Source: Streptomyces fulvorobeus (GTDB taxonomy: Bacteria; Actinomycetota; Actinomycetes; Streptomycetales; Streptomycetaceae). Taken from it: a DNA stretch of 64,000 nucleotides. The stretch lies in the NCBI RefSeq assembly GCF_013167895.1, contig NZ_BLWC01000001.1, positions 992,001-1,056,000 on the forward strand, given 5' to 3'. Below the pieces are notes generated by a model. The model was not told the origin of the DNA. It did no database searches and was given only the letters and a program-made list of their open reading frames with translations. This document shows, one piece after another, positions 53,152-63,188 of this stretch; positions within the stretch are counted from its first letter, which is position 1; each line of letters opens with the position of its first letter. Made by a program: the position numbers and the translations under genes.

Positions 53152-54752
53152 TCAGACGGAGCGGCGTCCGAGTTCCCAGAGCTGGAGGTCGGCGGAGGCG
53201 TTGACGGCCCACTCCACCCCGGTGACGCCCTCGCGGGAGGCGATGTACTGCTTGCCCTGCCAGATCGGGAGTACGGGGACGTCCTCGGCGACGATGTCCT
53301 GGAGCTTCTCGAAGGTCTTGGACGCGGCGCTGCGGTCGGTCTTGCGGCGGGACTGCGGGATCAGGGTGTTCTCCGCCACGGCGGAACGGTAGGGCGAGTT
53401 GAGGAAGTCGTTCTTGTCCAGGAACGGTGCCGTGTAGTTGTCCGGGTCCGGGAAGTCCGGGAACCAGCCCATGCCGTAGACCTCGTACTCGCCGCGCTTC
53501 TGCGCCGGGCGGTACTCCGCCCAGGGTGTGCCCTTGATAGTGACGTCGAACAGCTTCGAGTCGTTGAGCTGCTGCTTCAGCGTCTTGAACTCGGCGGCGG
53601 TCGCGGGGCCGTAGTGGTCCGTCGTGTAGTGCAGCGTGAACTTCACCGGGGTGTCGATGCCGGCGGCCCGCAGGGTGCGCGCCGCCTTGGCCGTGTCCGG
53701 CTCGCCGTACTTGTTGAAGAACGAGTTGGTGTGCCCGGTGATGGTGGACGGGATCAGCGAGTACAGCGGCTCGGCGGTGGAGCCGTACACCTGGCTCGCG
53801 ATGGCGCCCCGGTCGATGACCTGGGCCATGGCCTGGCGGACGGCCTTGTCCTTCACCGCGGGGGCGTCCGTGTCGAAGCCGAGGTAGCTGATGGCGAGGC
53901 CGGGCATCTCGGTGAGCTTGACGCCGTCCTCGGGCTTCACGAGCATCCGGCCGGCCTGCTCGGGCGACATGGTGCGGGTCATCATGTCGACCTTCTTGTC
54001 GTCGAGCGCCCGGCCCATCGCGGCGGCGTCCGGGAACAGGGCGAGCTCGACCCTGTCGTTCAGGATCTCCAGGTCGCCCTTGTACTTCGGGTTCCTGGTG
54101 AAGACGACCTTGGCGACCTGGCCCTTCTCGACCTCGGGCTTCATGGTGTACGGGCCCGAGCCGTCGACCTGGAACCCCTCGCGGGCGCCCTTGGCCGGGT
54201 ACTTGCTCTTCTGGACGATGGCCGCGGCGGGGGTGGCCAGCTTGTACGGGAAGGTGGCGTCCGGGGTACGCAGGTGGAAGACGATCTCGTCCTCCCCCTT
54301 GGTCTCGATCGTGTCGATGTTGTCGAGCAGGCCGGCGGGTCCGCTGTCGGACTTGATGTCCAGTACGCGCTGGATGGAGTAGCGCACGTCCTCCGCGGTG
54401 AGCGGCGTGCCGTCGGCGAAGGTGAGGCCCCGCGCAGGGTGCAGCGGTAGCTCTCGTTCTCCGTGTCCGTGAAGGCGCAGCTCTTGGCGGCGTCGGGCAC
54501 CGGCTCACCACCGCTGCGCGGGACGTGCGTGAGTGTCTGCACCGTCTGCCGCAGGACGTTCCAGACGCCCGCCTCGTACCCGGTGGCCGGGTCGAGCGGC
54601 GCCGGGTTGTCCTTGGAGGCGATGAACTGGTCCGTGGTGCCGACGACGATGGCGTCCTTGCCTCCGTCCCCACCACCCGTCACGCCGCAGGCGGCGAGTA
54701 CGGGCGCGAGCAGGCCGACCACGGCCGGCAGCACCAGCGTCTTGCGGTTCAT
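53152..54752 (-). CDS. ABC transporter peptide/solute-binding lipoprotein (SBP family 5), frame broken by an apparent 1-base loss
   Basis: Corrected length is about 533 residues. The N-terminal part has signal peptide and lipobox (VVGLLAPVLAACG), TTDQFIASKDNPAPLDPATGY and CAFTDTENESYRCTLR. The continuation ADGTPLTAEDVRYSIQRVL and the rest of an OppA/DppA-type binding fold (AKVVFTRNPKYKGDLE, YGMGWFPDFPDPDNY) are in another frame. One more base in the four-C run 54428-54431 restores LRGGLTFADGTPL. ATG 54752 has GGGAG upstream. It binds oligopeptides or similar solutes for import; the permease and ATPase genes are not in the window. Confidence 0.9.
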
Positions 54753-55130
54753 CTGGACGTTCTCCCTCATTCCGGTATGTGAGACAACGAGATTAGTAGG
54801 GATGTCCACGGGCTCCGGACAGGCGGACAGCCCTCCCACGATCCCCCGGCCTCTCCCAGGGCCCGGTCAGGGATTCACCCGGTCCCGACAGCTCCGTACC
54901 CGGCCTGACGGCTTACACCTCGGCCGGGTCCCGGTGAGGGCATGAATCGGCACATTGCACCGGATATTTCACGCGCCGAAACTCCCAGCAATCCGACAAG
55001 TCGCGCGAAGAGGTCACCAGCAGGAACTTGACATGGACCTGATTCGTGCGCACTTGCGACCGAGGGAAAACTCACATTCCGGCACCGGGAGTTTTTCCGT
55101 ACATTCACAGGAGACTCCCGGTGGGCGACG
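54753..55130. other. Intergenic region between solute-binding protein and HAD gene
   Basis: 378 bp with lower GC than its surroundings. It contains the promoter of the solute-binding protein on the left and a hairpin near the HAD stop. A plus-strand open frame from 54955 has no recognisable product and runs antisense into the HAD gene; I do not count it as a gene. Confidence 0.5.
55083..55123 (-). terminator. Hairpin downstream of the HAD phosphatase gene
   Basis: Perfect 10-bp stem CACCGGGAGT/ACTCCCGGTG with a 21-nt loop, 8 bp past the stop. The long loop weakens the case. Confidence 0.4.
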
Positions 55131-55832
55131 TCAGAGGACTCCGGTGACCAGACCCCGGAGGAATGCCAGATCGACGTCTTCGAGGGACCCCACGACGACT
55201 CTTCCCGAGGCCGGTGCGATCGGGGCGACGGACGGCACGGCCACCACCCGGCAGCCCGCCGCCTCCGCCGCGGCCACCCCGGTCGCGGTGTCCTCGATGA
55301 CGGCGCAGCGCTCCGGGTCGGCGCCGAAGCCGGAGGCCGCGGTGAGGTAGGGCTCGGGATGGGGCTTGGTACGGGTCACCTCGTCCCCGGCGACCGTGAG
55401 GCCGAAGTGGTGGTGTCCCAGCGAGTCGAGGACGCGGTCGATGATGCGCCGGTGCGAGGCCGAGACCAGGGCGGTCGGCATGTCGTGCGCGGCCAGCTCG
55501 GAGAGCAGCCGTGCCGCGCCCGGCATCAGCGGCACGCCGCGGGCGATACGCTGCTCGAAGCAGTCGTTCAGCAGCACCGTGAGCTCGTCCAGCCGGATGT
55601 CCGCGCCGGTCACGTCGATGAGATAGCCCGCACTGCGGGTCATGGGGCCGCCCACGACCACGTCGCGCCACGCCTCGTCGAGCCGGTGCCCGAGGCCGGC
55701 GAAGACCTCGACCTCCGCATCCCACCAGAAGCCCTCGGTGTCCACCAGGGTGCCGTCCATGTCGAGGAATACGGCCTGCAGGGTGGACCCATCGGCCGTA
55801 CGGGTCAGGGACGCGGGGACCGTACTGGTCAT
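55131..55832 (-). CDS. HAD-superfamily phosphatase, beta-phosphoglucomutase-like
   Basis: 233 residues. Motif I VFLDMDGTLVDTEGFWWD with the nucleophile Asp, a helical cap, motif II LVSASHRRI, the Lys/Pro segment EVTRTKPHPEPYL and motif IV VIEDTATGVAAAEAAGCRVV. A subfamily IA HAD hydrolase acting on a small phosphorylated metabolite or sugar; the substrate is not determinable. ATG 55832 has GGAGGAG upstream. It lies downstream of metH on the same strand by 119 bp. Confidence 0.92.
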   Translation of the reverse strand: MTSTVPASLTRTADGSTLQAVFLDMDGTLVDTEGFWWDAEVEVFAGLGHRLDEAWRDVVVGGPMTRSAGYLIDVTGADIRLDELTVLLNDCFEQRIARGVPLMPGAARLLSELAAHDMPTALVSASHRRIIDRVLDSLGHHHFGLTVAGDEVTRTKPHPEPYLTAASGFGADPERCAVIEDTATGVAAAEAAGCRVVAVPSVAPIAPASGRVVVGSLEDVDLAFLRGLVTGVL

Positions 55833-55951
55833 CCGTACTCCTCCGTGAGGGACGAGAAGGCCGACCGCCATTCCCGTGACAGGAACAGCGACCGGCCTCA
55901 CTGGACCGACCATTCTACGACGTGCCCGGCCGCCATGCGCCGAACGGCGCC

Positions 55952-58900
55952 TTAACGCGCGTTGAAGTACTTCGCCTCGGGGTGGTGGATGACGATCGCG
56001 TCGGTCGACTGCTCGGGGTGCAGCTGGAACTCCTCGGAGAGCTTGACCCCGATCCGCTCCGGCTCCAGCAGCCCGGCGATCTTCGCCCGGTCCTCCAGGT
56101 CGGGGCAGGCGCCGTAGCCGAGCGAGAAACGCGCCCCGCGGTACTTCAGCGCGAACATGTCCTCGACCTCGGAGGGGTCCTCCCCGCCGTATCCCAGCTC
56201 GCCGCGGACCCGGGCGTGCCAGTACTCGGCCAGCGCCTCGGCCAGCTGGACGGAGAGACCGTGCAGCTCCAGGTAGTCGCGGTAGGAGTCGGCGGCGAAG
56301 AGCTCGGCCGTGGCCTCGCCGATCTTCGAGCCGACGGTGACGACCTGGAGGCCGACCACGTCCCGCTCACCCGATTCCTCGGACCGGAAGAAGTCCGCGA
56401 GGCAGAGCCGGCGGCCCCGGCGCTGGCGCGGGAAGGTGAAGCGGGTGCGCTCCGAGCCGTCCTCGTGGAGCAGGATCAGGTCGTCGCCCTTAGATACGCA
56501 GGGGAAGTAGCCGTAGACGACGGCGGCCTCCAGCAGGTTCTCGGTGTGCAGCTTGTCGAGCCAGCCACGCAGGTGCGGGCGGCCCTCGGTCTCGACCAGC
56601 TCCTCGTACGTGGGTCCGTCACCGGCACGGGACTGCTTCAGCCCCCACTGGCCCTTGAAGAGCGCACCCTCGTCCAGCCAGGAGGCGTAGTCCTTGAGCG
56701 GGATGCCCTTGACGACCCGGGTGCCCCAGAAGGGGGGCGCGGGGACCGGGTTGTCGGTCGCCACGTCGGAGCGGCCGCCCGCCTCGGGCTCGTCGGCCTC
56801 CAGGACGGCGGCGGTGTCCTTTCTGGCGACGCGGCGCTGCTTCAGCTCCGGAAGGACGGCGCCGGGAACGCCTCGCTTGATGCCGATGAGGGCGTCCATG
56901 AGACGCAGCCCTTCGAAGGCGTCACGGGCGTAACGGACCTCGCCCTCGTAGATCTCGTGGAGGTCCTGTTCGACGTAGGCCCTGGTGAGCGCGGCCCCGC
57001 CCAGGATGACGGGGAAGTCCGCCGCCATCTTGCGCTGGTTGAGCTCCTGGAGGTTCTCCTTCATGATCACGGTCGACTTCACCAGGAGGCCGGACATGCC
57101 GATGACGTCGGCCCGGTGCTCCTCGGCCGCTTCCAGGATCGCGGAGACGGGCTGCTTGATACCGAGGTTGACGACGTTGTAGCCGTTGTTCGTGAGGATG
57201 ATGTCGACGAGGTTCTTGCCGATGTCGTGGACGTCGCCGCGCACGGTGGCCAGCACGATGGTGCCCTTGCCCTCCGCGTCGGACTTCTCCATGTGCGGCT
57301 CCAGGTGGGCGACCGCGCTCTTCATGACCTCGGCGGACTGGAGGACGAAGGGCAGCTGCATCTGGCCGGAGCCGAAGAGCTCACCGACGACCTTCATGCC
57401 CTCCAGGAGCGTCTCGTTGACGATGTCCAGCGCCGGGCGGGTGCGCAGGGCCTCGTCGAGGTCGGCCTGGAGGCCGTTCTTCTCGCCGTCGATGATCCGG
57501 CGCTGGAGGCGCTCGTCGAGCGGCAGGGCGAGCAGTTCCTCGGCGCGCCCCGCCTTCATCGACTTCATGTTGACGCCCTCGAAGAGCTCCATGAGCTTCT
57601 GGAGGGGGTCGTAGCCCTCCTCGCGGCGGTCGTAGATCAGGTCGAGGGCGACCTTGACCTGCTCCTCCTCCAGGCGGGCGATGGGCAGGATCTTCGAGGC
57701 GTGCACGATCGCGGAGTCCAGTCCGGCCTTGACGCACTCGTCGAGGAAGACGGAGTTCAGCACGACACGGGCGGCCGGGTTGAGGCCGAAGGAGATGTTG
57801 GACAGGCCGAGCGTGGTCTGGACGCCGGGGCGGCGGCGCTTGAGTTCGCGGATGGCCTCGATGGTGGCGATGCCGTCCTTGCGGGACTCCTCCTGACCGG
57901 TACAGATGGTGAAGGTCAGGGTGTCGATGAGGATGTCCGACTCGTGGATGCCCCAGTTGCCGGTGAGATCGTCGATGAGGCGCTCGGCGATGGCGACCTT
58001 GTGCTCGGGCGTCCGGGCCTGGCCCTGCTCGTCGATGGTCAGCGCGATCAGCGCGGCGCCGTGCTCCCGGGCCAGTGCGGTGACCTTGGCGAAGCGGGAG
58101 TCGGGGCCGTCGCCGTCCTCGTAGTTGACGGAGTTGATGACGGCCCGCCCGCCCAGCTTCTCCAGGCCCGCCCGGATGACGTCTACCTCGGTGGAGTCGA
58201 GCACGATGGGCAGCGTGGAGGCGGTGGCGAAGAGGCCGGCCAGCTTCTCCATGTCGGCCACACCGTCCCGGCCCACGTAGTCGACGCAGAGGTCGAGCAT
58301 GTGCGCGCCTTCGCGGATCTGGTCGCGGACCATCTCGACGCAGTCGTCCCAGCGGGCCTCCAGCATGGCCTCGCGGAACTTCCTGGAACCGTTGGCGTTC
58401 GTGCGCTCACCGATCGCCATGTACGAGGTGTCCTGGCGGAAGGACACGGTCTGGTAGAGCGAGGAGGCGCCCGGCTCGGGGCGCGGCTCGCGTGCGCCGG
58501 GTGTCAGGTCACGGACGCGCTCGACGACCTGGCGCATGTGCTCGGGCGTCGAGCCGCAGCAGCCGCCGACGAGCGAGAGGCCGTACTCCCGGACGAAGGT
58601 CTCCTGGGCGTCGGCCATCTCGGGCGGGGTCAGCGGGAAGTGCGCGCCGTCCTTGGTCAGCACGGGCAGTCCGGCGTTGGGCATGCACATCAGGGGCGTA
58701 CGGGAGTGGCGGGCCAGATAGCGCAGGTGCTCGCTCATCTCGGCGGGGCCTGTCGAGCAGTTCAGTCCGATCAGGTCGATGCCGAGCGGTTCCAGGGCGG
58801 TGAGCGCGGCACCGATCTCGGAGCCGAGCAGCATGACGCCGGTCGTCTCGAAGGCGAGCGAGCAGATCAGCGGCACGTCCACGCCGAGGGCGTCCATGGC

Positions 58901-59467
58901 CCGCCGCGCGCCGATCAGGCTCGACTTGGTCTGCAGCAGGTCCTGTGTGGTCTCCACGATCAGGGCGTCCGCGCCCCCGGTGAGCAGGCCCTCGGCGTTC
59001 TGCTGGTAGCCGTCGCGCAGCACGTCGTACGCGATGTGGCCGAGGGTGGGGAGCTTGGTGCCCGGCCCGACGGAGCCCAGGACCCAGCGCTGCCGGCCGT
59101 CCCGTTCGGTGAACTCGTCCGCCACCTCGCGGGCGATCCGGGCGCCCGCCTCGGAGAGCTCCACGATCCGGTCGGCGATCTCGTACTCGTTGGCCGCGGA
59201 GTGGTTGGCACCGAAGGTGTTCGTCTCGACGCAGTCCACGCCGACCGCGAAATACTCCTGGTGCACGGAGCGGACGATGTCCGGGCGGGTGACGTTGAGG
59301 ATCTCGTTGCAGCCTTCGAGGTTCTCGAAGTCCGCGAGCGTGGGGTCCTGTGCCTGGAGCATCGTGCCCATGGCACCGTCCGCTACCACCACCCGGGTGG
59401 CGAGCGCCTCACGGAGCGCTTCGGCTCGGTTCCGGCTGTCAGCGGAAGGGGTCGGCGACGAGGCCAT
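55952..59467 (-). CDS. metH: Cobalamin-dependent methionine synthase
   Basis: 1171 residues, all four modules. The homocysteine-binding barrel (VVVADGAMGTMLQ; zinc Cys in LNCSTGP and GGCCGSTP), the methyltetrahydrofolate barrel (GERTNANGSRKF ... GRAVINSVNYEDGDG), the cobalamin domain with the lower-ligand motif VRGDVHDIGKNLVDI, and the AdoMet reactivation domain (HLRGWLDKLHTENLLEAAVV ... RFSLGYGACPDLEDR). It transfers methyl from 5-methyl-THF to homocysteine. ATG 59467 has CAGGGAGAA upstream. The 240-bp spacer to gylR shows no cobalamin or SAM riboswitch pattern. Confidence 0.97.
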   Translation of the reverse strand: MASSPTPSADSRNRAEALREALATRVVVADGAMGTMLQAQDPTLADFENLEGCNEILNVTRPDIVRSVHQEYFAVGVDCVETNTFGANHSAANEYEIADRIVELSEAGARIAREVADEFTERDGRQRWVLGSVGPGTKLPTLGHIAYDVLRDGYQQNAEGLLTGGADALIVETTQDLLQTKSSLIGARRAMDALGVDVPLICSLAFETTGVMLLGSEIGAALTALEPLGIDLIGLNCSTGPAEMSEHLRYLARHSRTPLMCMPNAGLPVLTKDGAHFPLTPPEMADAQETFVREYGLSLVGGCCGSTPEHMRQVVERVRDLTPGAREPRPEPGASSLYQTVSFRQDTSYMAIGERTNANGSRKFREAMLEARWDDCVEMVRDQIREGAHMLDLCVDYVGRDGVADMEKLAGLFATASTLPIVLDSTEVDVIRAGLEKLGGRAVINSVNYEDGDGPDSRFAKVTALAREHGAALIALTIDEQGQARTPEHKVAIAERLIDDLTGNWGIHESDILIDTLTFTICTGQEESRKDGIATIEAIRELKRRRPGVQTTLGLSNISFGLNPAARVVLNSVFLDECVKAGLDSAIVHASKILPIARLEEEQVKVALDLIYDRREEGYDPLQKLMELFEGVNMKSMKAGRAEELLALPLDERLQRRIIDGEKNGLQADLDEALRTRPALDIVNETLLEGMKVVGELFGSGQMQLPFVLQSAEVMKSAVAHLEPHMEKSDAEGKGTIVLATVRGDVHDIGKNLVDIILTNNGYNVVNLGIKQPVSAILEAAEEHRADVIGMSGLLVKSTVIMKENLQELNQRKMAADFPVILGGAALTRAYVEQDLHEIYEGEVRYARDAFEGLRLMDALIGIKRGVPGAVLPELKQRRVARKDTAAVLEADEPEAGGRSDVATDNPVPAPPFWGTRVVKGIPLKDYASWLDEGALFKGQWGLKQSRAGDGPTYEELVETEGRPHLRGWLDKLHTENLLEAAVVYGYFPCVSKGDDLILLHEDGSERTRFTFPRQRRGRRLCLADFFRSEESGERDVVGLQVVTVGSKIGEATAELFAADSYRDYLELHGLSVQLAEALAEYWHARVRGELGYGGEDPSEVEDMFALKYRGARFSLGYGACPDLEDRAKIAGLLEPERIGVKLSEEFQLHPEQSTDAIVIHHPEAKYFNAR

Positions 59468-59648
59468 GGATGTTCTCCCTGGGATGCGACGGCTGTCGGC
59501 TTTGCGGCCTTCCTGTGGAGGGCGCACGCCGCCAGCGTAGCCGGGAGGGGGCGCGGGCCGTCACGGTGTCCCACGGGGCGGACTGCATGCTGTTCGGGGG
59601 TGGATCGGCCGGGGCGGCGGGTACGGGGTTTCCGGGCCACCGGACATG

Positions 59649-59662
59649 GGTCGACATCGACC
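59649..59662. promoter_or_regulatory. Inverted repeat GGTCGA-CA-TCGACC upstream of gylR
   Basis: Perfect 6-bp arms, 7 bp before the GylR-type site; possibly part of the same operator region. Confidence 0.35.
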
Positions 59663-59668
59663 GATAGT

Positions 59669-59685
59669 GTTCAGCATTGTCGAAC
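59669..59685 (+). promoter_or_regulatory. GylR operator candidate, copy at gylR
   Basis: GTTCAGCATTGTCGAAC, an imperfect palindrome (GTTC-N9-GAAC) 23 bp before the gylR start. It shares 15 of 17 bases with the site before glpF at 60616-60632. Confidence 0.65.
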
Positions 59686-59707
59686 CACAGTGGAGGAGTA
59701 CGGCGCG

Positions 59708-60472
59708 ATGGCCAAGAACATCCAGTCGCTGGAGCGGGCGGCAGCGATGCTGCGGCTGCTGGCGGGCGGCGAGCGCCGGCTCGGACTGTCCGACATCTCT
59801 TCCTCGCTGGGGCTGGCCAAGGGCACCGCTCACGGCATCCTGCGCACGCTCCAGCACGAGGGCTTCGTCGAGCAGGACGCGGCGTCCGGCCGCTACCAGC
59901 TCGGCGCCGAGCTGCTGCGCCTGGGCAACAGCTATCTGGACGTGCACGAGCTGCGGGCCCGCGCCCTGGTGTGGACCGACGACCTGGCCCGCTCCAGCGG
60001 CGAGAGCGTCCATCTCGGAGTGCTGCACCAGCACGGCATCCTCATCGTCCACCACGTGTTCCGGCCGGACGACAGCCGCCAGGTGCTGGAGGTGGGCGCC
60101 ATGCAGCCGCTGCACTCCACGGCGCTGGGCAAGGTGCTCTCCGCCTACGACCCGGTGGCCCACAGCGAGGCGGTCGAGGTGGAGCGGCAGGCGTTCACCC
60201 CGCGGACCGTGACCGGCCCGGAGGAGTTCGAGTCCCTGCTCGACCTGATCCGGGCGCGCGGCTGGGCCTCCGACGTGGAGGAGACCTGGGAGGGGGTGGC
60301 CGCCGTGGCCGCTCCCGTCCATGACCGGCGGCGGATGCCGGTCGGCGCCGTGGCCGTCACCGGCGCGGTGGAGCGGGTCTGTCCGGGCGGCGAGCTCCGC
60401 CCCGAGCTGATCGCCGCCGTACGCGACTGTGCCCGTGCCGTCTCCCGGGACCTGGGCGCCGGGCGCTTCTGA
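59708..60472 (+). CDS. gylR: IclR-family glycerol operon repressor GylR
   Basis: 254 residues. The N-terminal winged helix (IQSLERAAAMLRLLAGGERR, LGLSDISSSLGLAKGTAHGI) is followed by the IclR effector domain (SVHLGVLHQHGILIVHHVF, VGAMQPLHSTALGKVL). The length and gene order match GylR of S. coelicolor, which represses the glycerol operon and itself until glycerol 3-phosphate is present. ATG 59708 has GGAGGAG upstream. The huge open frame surrounding it is antisense to metH and not coding upstream of this start. Confidence 0.95.
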   Translation: MAKNIQSLERAAAMLRLLAGGERRLGLSDISSSLGLAKGTAHGILRTLQHEGFVEQDAASGRYQLGAELLRLGNSYLDVHELRARALVWTDDLARSSGESVHLGVLHQHGILIVHHVFRPDDSRQVLEVGAMQPLHSTALGKVLSAYDPVAHSEAVEVERQAFTPRTVTGPEEFESLLDLIRARGWASDVEETWEGVAAVAAPVHDRRRMPVGAVAVTGAVERVCPGGELRPELIAAVRDCARAVSRDLGAGRF

Positions 60473-60575
60473 GGTACCGCGCCGGGCGGCCGGCCACCCC
60501 CGGCCGGGTCCGGTCGGCCCAGGTGGGCCGTCGGTAACGATCGGGGCATGTGCCGAGTCGCATGTGCCACAACCC

Positions 60576-60605
60576 TTGACGTTGGATTCACCGGGGAGCA
60601 ACACT
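60576..60605 (+). promoter_or_regulatory. Probable promoter of glpFKD
   Basis: TTGACG, 18 bp, AACACT, just upstream of the GylR-type operator, so a bound repressor would block the start region. Confidence 0.45.
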
Positions 60606-60615
60606 GCCGTTCACC

Positions 60616-60632
60616 GGTCGGCATTGTCGAAC
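60616..60632 (+). promoter_or_regulatory. GylR operator candidate, copy before glpF
   Basis: GGTCGGCATTGTCGAAC; identical to the gylR copy in GCATTGTCGAAC and lying immediately downstream of the predicted promoter. Confidence 0.65.
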
Positions 60633-60633
60633 A

Positions 60634-60655
60634 CCTAACGGCAATACGCGTTAGG
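60634..60655 (+). promoter_or_regulatory. Inverted repeat CCTAACG-N8-CGTTAGG
   Basis: Perfect 7-bp arms 2 bp after the GylR-type site. It could be a second regulator's site or an RNA hairpin in the leader. Confidence 0.4.
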
Positions 60656-60787
60656 GTGTGACAGTGCCAGGGACCGGTCGGCCCACATAGGTGAGTACCC
60701 GCACAGCGCGGATACCCATCGTGGGCGCGAACCACCGGAGGGACCCGGTGTTCGCCTTCCCCTGGACGAAGGACAAAGGAGTCACGG

Positions 60788-61579
60788 GTGTCCAGCTCCG
60801 ACATCTTCATCGGCGAGACCATCGGTACCGCCGTTCTCATCCTCCTCGGCGGCGGAGTGTGTGCCGCCGTCACGCTCAAGCACTCCAAGGCGCGGAACGC
60901 CGGGTGGCTGGCCATCACCCTCGGGTGGGGCTTCGCCGTCCTGACCGCCGCCTACCTGGCCGGCGGCGTGTCCGGCGCGCACCTCAACCCGGCGGTGACG
61001 CTCGGCCTCGCCATCCAGGGCGGCACCGCATGGGGCGACGTACCGCTGTACTTCGCCTCCCAGCTGCTCGGCGCGATGATCGGCGCGGTGCTGGTCTGGG
61101 TGGTGTACTACGGGCAGTTCCAGGCCCACCTCACCGATCCCGAGATCGTGCGTGCCCAGCCCTTTGAAGAGGCCATGGTCGACCAGGCGGCCGCCCCGAA
61201 GGCCGGCCCCGTCCTGGGCATCTTCTCCACGGGCCCGGAAATCCGGAACGCCGTCCAGAACGTCGTCTCCGAGGTCATCGCCACCGTCGTGCTGGTCCTC
61301 GCGATCCTGACCCAGGGCCTCAACGACGAGGGCAACGGCCTCGGCACCCTCGGCGCGCTGATCACCTCCCTGGTCGTCGTGGGAATCGGTCTCTCGCTCG
61401 GCGGGCCGACCGGTTACGCGATCAACCCGGTCCGCGACCTCGGTCCGCGTATCGTGCACGCGCTGCTGCCGCTGCCGAACAAGGGCGGTTCCGACTGGGG
61501 TTACGCCTGGGTACCGATCGTCGGACCGCTCATCGGTGCCGCGATCGCGGGCGGGCTCTACAACGTCGCCTTCGCGTGA
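60788..61579 (+). CDS. glpF: Glycerol uptake facilitator (aquaglyceroporin)
   Basis: 263 residues of the MIP family (gylC in S. coelicolor nomenclature). Six helices and two pore-lining half-helices: [12 protein letters not shown] (first NPA) and [13 protein letters not shown] (second box NPV in place of NPA, with the Arg of the selectivity filter). The loop between helices 3 and 4 is long (about residues 113-150). GTG 60788. First structural gene of the glycerol operon; it lets glycerol diffuse into the cell for GlpK to trap. Confidence 0.95.
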   Translation: MSSSDIFIGETIGTAVLILLGGGVCAAVTLKHSKARNAGWLAITLGWGFAVLTAAYLAGGVSGAHLNPAVTLGLAIQGGTAWGDVPLYFASQLLGAMIGAVLVWVVYYGQFQAHLTDPEIVRAQPFEEAMVDQAAAPKAGPVLGIFSTGPEIRNAVQNVVSEVIATVVLVLAILTQGLNDEGNGLGTLGALITSLVVVGIGLSLGGPTGYAINPVRDLGPRIVHALLPLPNKGGSDWGYAWVPIVGPLIGAAIAGGLYNVAFA

Positions 61580-61632
61580 GCCGCACAGCTCAGAGCCGTA
61601 CCTCAGACCACACACACCTCCGGGAGCACACC

Positions 61633-63183
61633 GTGACCGACGCACACACCACCGGGAGCCACGGCACCGGCCCGTTCATCGCGGCCATCGACCAGGGCAC
61701 CACCTCCAGCCGCTGCATCGTCTTCGACAAGGACGGCCGGATCGTCTCCGTCGACCAGAAGGAGCACGAGCAGATCTTCCCGAAGCCGGGCTGGGTCGAG
61801 CACGACGCGGCAGAGATCTGGACGAACGTCCAGGAGGTCGTCGCCGGCGCCATCTCCAAGGCGGGCATCACCTCGGCCGACGTCAAGGCGATCGGCATCA
61901 CCAACCAGCGCGAGACGACGCTGCTCTGGGACAGGAACACCGGTGAGCCCGTCCACAACGCCCTCGTCTGGCAGGACACCCGCACCGACGCGCTCTGCAA
62001 GGAACTCGGCCGCAACGTCGGGCAGGACCGTTTCCGCCGGGAGACGGGCCTGCCGCTCGCCTCCTACTTCGCCGGGCCCAAGGTCCGCTGGCTCCTGGAT
62101 AACGTCGAGGGCCTGCGGAAGCGCGCCGAGCGGGGCGAGATCCTCTTCGGGACCATGGACTCCTGGGTCATCTGGAACCTGACCGGGGGCACCGACGGCG
62201 GCGTACACGTCACCGACGTCACCAACGCCTCGCGCACCCTGCTGATGAACCTGCACTCGATGCAGTGGGACGAGAAGATCCTCCAGTCGATGCACATCCC
62301 GGCGGCCGTGCTGCCGGAGATCCGCTCCTCGGCCGAGGTGTACGGCCACGCCAAGGGCGGCGTCCTGGACGGCATCCCGGTGGCGTCCGCGCTCGGCGAC
62401 CAGCAGGCGGCGCTCTTCGGCCAGACCTGTTTCGCCCAGGGCGAGGCCAAGTCCACGTACGGCACCGGCACCTTCATGCTCATGAACACCGGCCACACGC
62501 CCGTCAACTCCTACAACGGGCTGCTGACGACCGTCGGATACCGCGTCGGCGACCAGAAGCCGGTCTACGCGCTCGAAGGTTCCATCGCCGTCACCGGCTC
62601 GCTGGTGCAGTGGATGCGCGACCAGATGGGCCTGATCAAGTCCGCCGCCGAGATCGAGACCCTGGCCTCCTCGGTCGAGGACAACGGCGGGGCGTACTTC
62701 GTGCCCGCCTTCTCCGGGCTCTTCGCCCCCTACTGGCGCCCCGACGCCCGGGGCGTCATCACCGGCCTCACCCGTTACGTCACCAAGGCGCACATCGCCC
62801 GTGCCGTGCTGGAGGCCACCGCCTGGCAGACCCGCGAGATCAGCGACGCCATGACCAAGGACTCCGGCGTCGAGCTGACCGCCCTCAAGGTCGACGGCGG
62901 TATGACCTCCAACAACCTGCTGATGCAGACCCTCTCCGACTTCCTGGACGCGCCGGTGGTGCGCCCCATGGTCGCCGAGACCACCTGCCTCGGCGCCGCC
63001 TACGCCGCCGGTCTCGCCGTCGGCTTCTGGCCGGACACCGACGCGCTGCGCGCCAACTGGCGCCGGGCCGCCGAGTGGACACCCCGTATGGACGCGGCCA
63101 CCCGTGACCGCGAGTACAAGAGCTGGCTCAAGGCCGTCGAACGTTCCATGGGCTGGCTCGACGAAGACACTGTCGAGGAGTAA
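61633..63183 (+). CDS. glpK: Glycerol kinase
   Basis: 516 residues of the FGGY family (gylA). [18 protein letters not shown] phosphate-binding start, [40 protein letters not shown] and [19 protein letters not shown], then [13 protein letters not shown] near the end: all active-site segments are intact. It phosphorylates glycerol to sn-glycerol 3-phosphate, also the likely GylR inducer. GTG 61633 has GGGAG at 6 nt. It lies 53 bp after glpF. Confidence 0.97.
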   Translation: MTDAHTTGSHGTGPFIAAIDQGTTSSRCIVFDKDGRIVSVDQKEHEQIFPKPGWVEHDAAEIWTNVQEVVAGAISKAGITSADVKAIGITNQRETTLLWDRNTGEPVHNALVWQDTRTDALCKELGRNVGQDRFRRETGLPLASYFAGPKVRWLLDNVEGLRKRAERGEILFGTMDSWVIWNLTGGTDGGVHVTDVTNASRTLLMNLHSMQWDEKILQSMHIPAAVLPEIRSSAEVYGHAKGGVLDGIPVASALGDQQAALFGQTCFAQGEAKSTYGTGTFMLMNTGHTPVNSYNGLLTTVGYRVGDQKPVYALEGSIAVTGSLVQWMRDQMGLIKSAAEIETLASSVEDNGGAYFVPAFSGLFAPYWRPDARGVITGLTRYVTKAHIARAVLEATAWQTREISDAMTKDSGVELTALKVDGGMTSNNLLMQTLSDFLDAPVVRPMVAETTCLGAAYAAGLAVGFWPDTDALRANWRRAAEWTPRMDAATRDREYKSWLKAVERSMGWLDEDTVEE

Positions 63184-63188
63184 GCGAT

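Larger units (their letters stand above)
60473..60787 (+). other. gylR-glpF intergenic control region
   Basis: 315 bp without a gene. It holds a probable promoter (60576-60605), a GylR-type operator (60616-60632) and a second inverted repeat (60634-60655), leaving an untranslated leader of about 170 nt in which I saw no riboswitch pattern. Confidence 0.6.

Noticed and set aside
54955-55350. 131-codon plus-strand open frame between the solute-binding protein and HAD genes
   Set aside because: No ribosome site, no recognisable domain, and half of it is antisense to the HAD gene.
59468-59707. Cobalamin or SAM riboswitch upstream of metH
   Set aside because: The spacer is about 240 bp but lacks the B12 box and any SAM-type conserved core.
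55922-60472. 1516-codon open frame on the plus strand
   Set aside because: Most of it is antisense to metH, whose domains and motifs are unmistakable; only the last 255 codons (gylR) are coding. Long antisense frames are expected at this GC content.
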